Below are positions 61,951-64,000 of a stretch of DNA of 64,000 bases, one piece after another (the stretch's first letter is position 1; each line of letters opens with the position of its first letter). The position numbers and the translations under genes are program-made. The stretch is from Casuarius casuarius (lineage: Eukaryota; Chordata; Aves; Casuariiformes; Casuariidae), in assembly GCA_003342895.1 (NCBI GenBank), contig PTFA01000085.1:1888897-1952896 (forward strand). The letters run 5' to 3'. Below the pieces are notes generated by a model that was not told where the DNA came from, did no database searches, and was given only the letters and a program-made list of their open reading frames with translations.

Positions 61951-63669
61951 AAAAAAAAGCTACTGTCTTAGAAATTCTCACAAAACTTTATTATTGGTCA
62001 TGTATTCTGGAGAGCTCTGGCCCAGTTGCTGATGGCAGGGGGCTAATTTGGAGATGGGAATATGGTGTTTTNGGGTCAGGAAGTGCTTCACTTCGGGTCC
62101 TAGTCAACCAAATTTACTCTGGGTGCTTTTTAGTGGATCTGGTTTTGATCTAGATTTCTAATGTCCTAGGAGCTTGCCTGGAGTGACAGCTTCCATTGAC
62201 AGAAGACATCCATGGGCCTCAAGTGGCTGCTTATGATCTCATTTTGGACTCCTGAGCTGCACATGCTAGTTGCATTAGCAGCTGCTGTTTGTATAAACAG
62301 TTTTGGGGTTGGCTGTGTTTTTTATTTGCGCCATTACAGATAACTGAGTTAGTAGCAGCCTAAAGCAATCTTCAAGTGCAAACTGTTTCTTTATCTCTTC
62401 ATCTTACCAGGATGTACTTTTAGAAATCATTTCCAAGTGATGAAAGCTTGAGCTTCATGCCTGTGTCCTGTTAGAGAAATGTGTAGAGGTGTAAAAGATA
62501 TTTAATACAGAGATAGGGAACACTTGCATAGCTTGCATAGTAGAAATCAATGTGGAGGCTTCCTGAAATTTTAGCTCTTCTACTTCAAAGGGATATGAAA
62601 GTGCAGATAAAACAAATGATGTAGTAGTGTGCCCCCTAATTATTAGGGGTAGTCTGATTGCCAGTAGTAGGTAACTTGACCTGCAAAGGCCGTTTTTGTA
62701 GGGAGAAAATATAAGGATGGGAAAACGGTTCACCACTTAATTTCTAAACTTTAGGTTCTTTTAATGTGACGAGGGAAGTGCCTTCAATTCATGACTCTAA
62801 CTAGCCACAACAATACAAACAATGTTTGTTAAGATGTCATACTGTTAGTTACGGAGCTATGATGGTAAATATTCAGAGAAAGCTGTAATTTGCTTTCTAG
62901 GCTTCCGGGTTAGCACTGTATTGGTCTGGGCAGCCTACTACACGTGTGGTCTGTTAGCAGATAGCTTTCACTGGCATAGTTTGTAGGCCAATTGTGAGAC
63001 TACTTTGATATTGCTTTGAAGATCTCTTGATTAAATGGTCTTTCAGTGGAATAACTATCTAGTTTTTGAGGAGAAAGTCTTATCTCTATTTTTTCAGTCT
63101 AAAGATGAGGCCTGTTGTATTGATTTATTTTCTCTAAAGGAATTGTTTGTGGGTGTGTGCTTGTTTTCTGGAGCTCAAGAATGCAATAGAGGAATATAGC
63201 AGTTTGGAGTCGTTAGGTGAATATGGGCACCTCTGTGGAATTTGTTAGTAGCTTGCTCTATCTCAAGATAAACTAAGTTCCTCCAGCACTACAAAATCCA
63301 GTGCTGTATTCTTGTGTATTATAAAATTGACTAAATATTTGTGAATCATGCTACAATATGACTGTGCAAAGTTTTCCTTTTTATAGTATCAGGATGCCCT
63401 TGATTTAAAAAAAAGCTTAGTGGTGGAGTTGCTAGTGTATTTCATGGTGTGCTCTAGTTGCTTTTATCTCCTCTTTCACCACGAGGTTTCTTTCTTCTAN
63501 CTGTAACACCTATGAAGTCCTTGACTGTGAGCCGTTTGTTGTGAGTAGCAGATGGCCTAAGGTTTCCAGATTCTAATACAGGTCTGTAGCCACTACTGTA
63601 AAGTAGAAACACAAAATCCTTCCCTGAGAAGAGCCACTCTAAAGGAAAAATTAAAGGGTGTGCTGAAGT

Positions 63670-63830
63670 AACTGAAAGGCTGGGGTTGCAGCTGGGGGCT
63701 GTGCGCCAGGGAGTCCTGGGGCAGCGTTTGCAGAGCTCGCAGTGGCTGGCCCCAGCGGAGCTGCAGGCCCTGTGCTGGAGCTGCTTCTGGCAAGTTGTGG
63801 AAAGGCTGGTTTCCGAGCCGCTCNCTGGGT
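63670..63830. other. GC-rich patch near the right edge
   Basis: About 160 bases of GC-rich sequence with roughly seven CpGs and many GCTG/CAGC motifs, in contrast to the AT-rich flanks. Frames are open on both strands across it (+ 63686-63901, - 63454-63882), which the base composition explains at least partly. It may be an exon, a regulatory patch or an old repeat. I recognise no protein or repeat family. Confidence 0.3.
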
Positions 63831-64000
63831 GCTCTCTGCCTTTCCTTTGCATTTTAAGGAAGACTTTCCAGAGTCCTGTCACTTTTCCTAGCTGCTCATG
63901 AGTTTTAAAGCTGAATTTATCTCAGGTAAAATTCCTGGTGTTAGAAACTTCTAGACTCGACTGCATTGAAAATATTGGATGTGCTGTCCCTGTGCAATGG

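Larger units (their letters stand above)
58827..63669. other. Non-coding stretch, simple repeats only
   Basis: AT-rich sequence with an A-then-G homopolymer junction (61135-61156), an AAT run (61929-61950) and a two-copy CTTGCATAG duplication (62523-62540). A short splice-like segment at 62411 is followed by a stop within ten codons. No gene is supported. Confidence 0.55.

Noticed and set aside
62411..62440. Acceptor CTTACCAG followed by DVLLEIISK
   Set aside because: The frame ends after nine codons and the only donor is weak.
1..64000. tRNA, rRNA, snoRNA, CRISPR arrays, prokaryotic operons or defence systems
   Set aside because: No B-box-like T-arm, no paired C and D boxes at snoRNA spacing, no regularly spaced repeats, and no ribosome-binding-site plus long-ORF organisation on either strand.
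1..64000. Full-length endogenous retrovirus
   Set aside because: No paired LTRs, primer-binding site, or recognisable gag, pol or env frame was found.

Overview
The window looks like vertebrate nuclear DNA, most likely avian. It is AT-rich and CpG-poor, with no operon-like packing, no ribosome-binding sites and no long conserved ORFs. The only transposable element I can name is a 5'-truncated CR1 LINE on the minus strand (about 36729-37247). Its 3' end shows the repeated 8-mer typical of bird and reptile CR1. One clear LINE fragment and no recognisable SINE in 64 kb fits the low repeat load of bird genomes. More than fifty isolated single N bases are scattered through the sequence and look like ambiguous or heterozygous consensus calls, not assembly gaps.

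Layout: the first ~215 bases are a dense CpG island cut by the left edge, almost certainly a promoter and first-exon region. The rest (about 230-64000) reads as a long intron and/or gene flank with no protein-coding gene I can recognise. Nine sampled 60-base lines give a mild excess of T over A and G over C on the + strand, which fits rightward transcription from the island but does not prove it. Two smaller GC- and CpG-enriched patches lie at 53465-53650 and 63670-63830.

Within the long non-coding stretch I mark candidates, all of them inference: a 99-base segment at 37724-37822 with a very strong acceptor and a GTAAGT donor; a possible terminal exon starting at 15770, with a polyadenylation-type arrangement near 17495-17533; a minus-strand segment at 20186-20252 with good splice signals at both ends; and several weaker acceptor-plus-open-frame segments. 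Two AT-rich blocks (24480-24680 and 26030-26420) are dense in homeodomain-type TAAT cores. The second also has an octamer and a SOX-type motif close together, so both are enhancer candidates. A perfect 13-bp stem hairpin at 15039-15071, extendable to about 22 pairs, is the best structured-RNA candidate.

Most ORFs of 60-190 codons here look like chance open stretches; none gives a family I recognise. I see no CRISPR array, tRNA, rRNA, prokaryotic system, viral genome or gene cluster. The exon, enhancer and hairpin candidates are testable leads, not a demonstrated new system.
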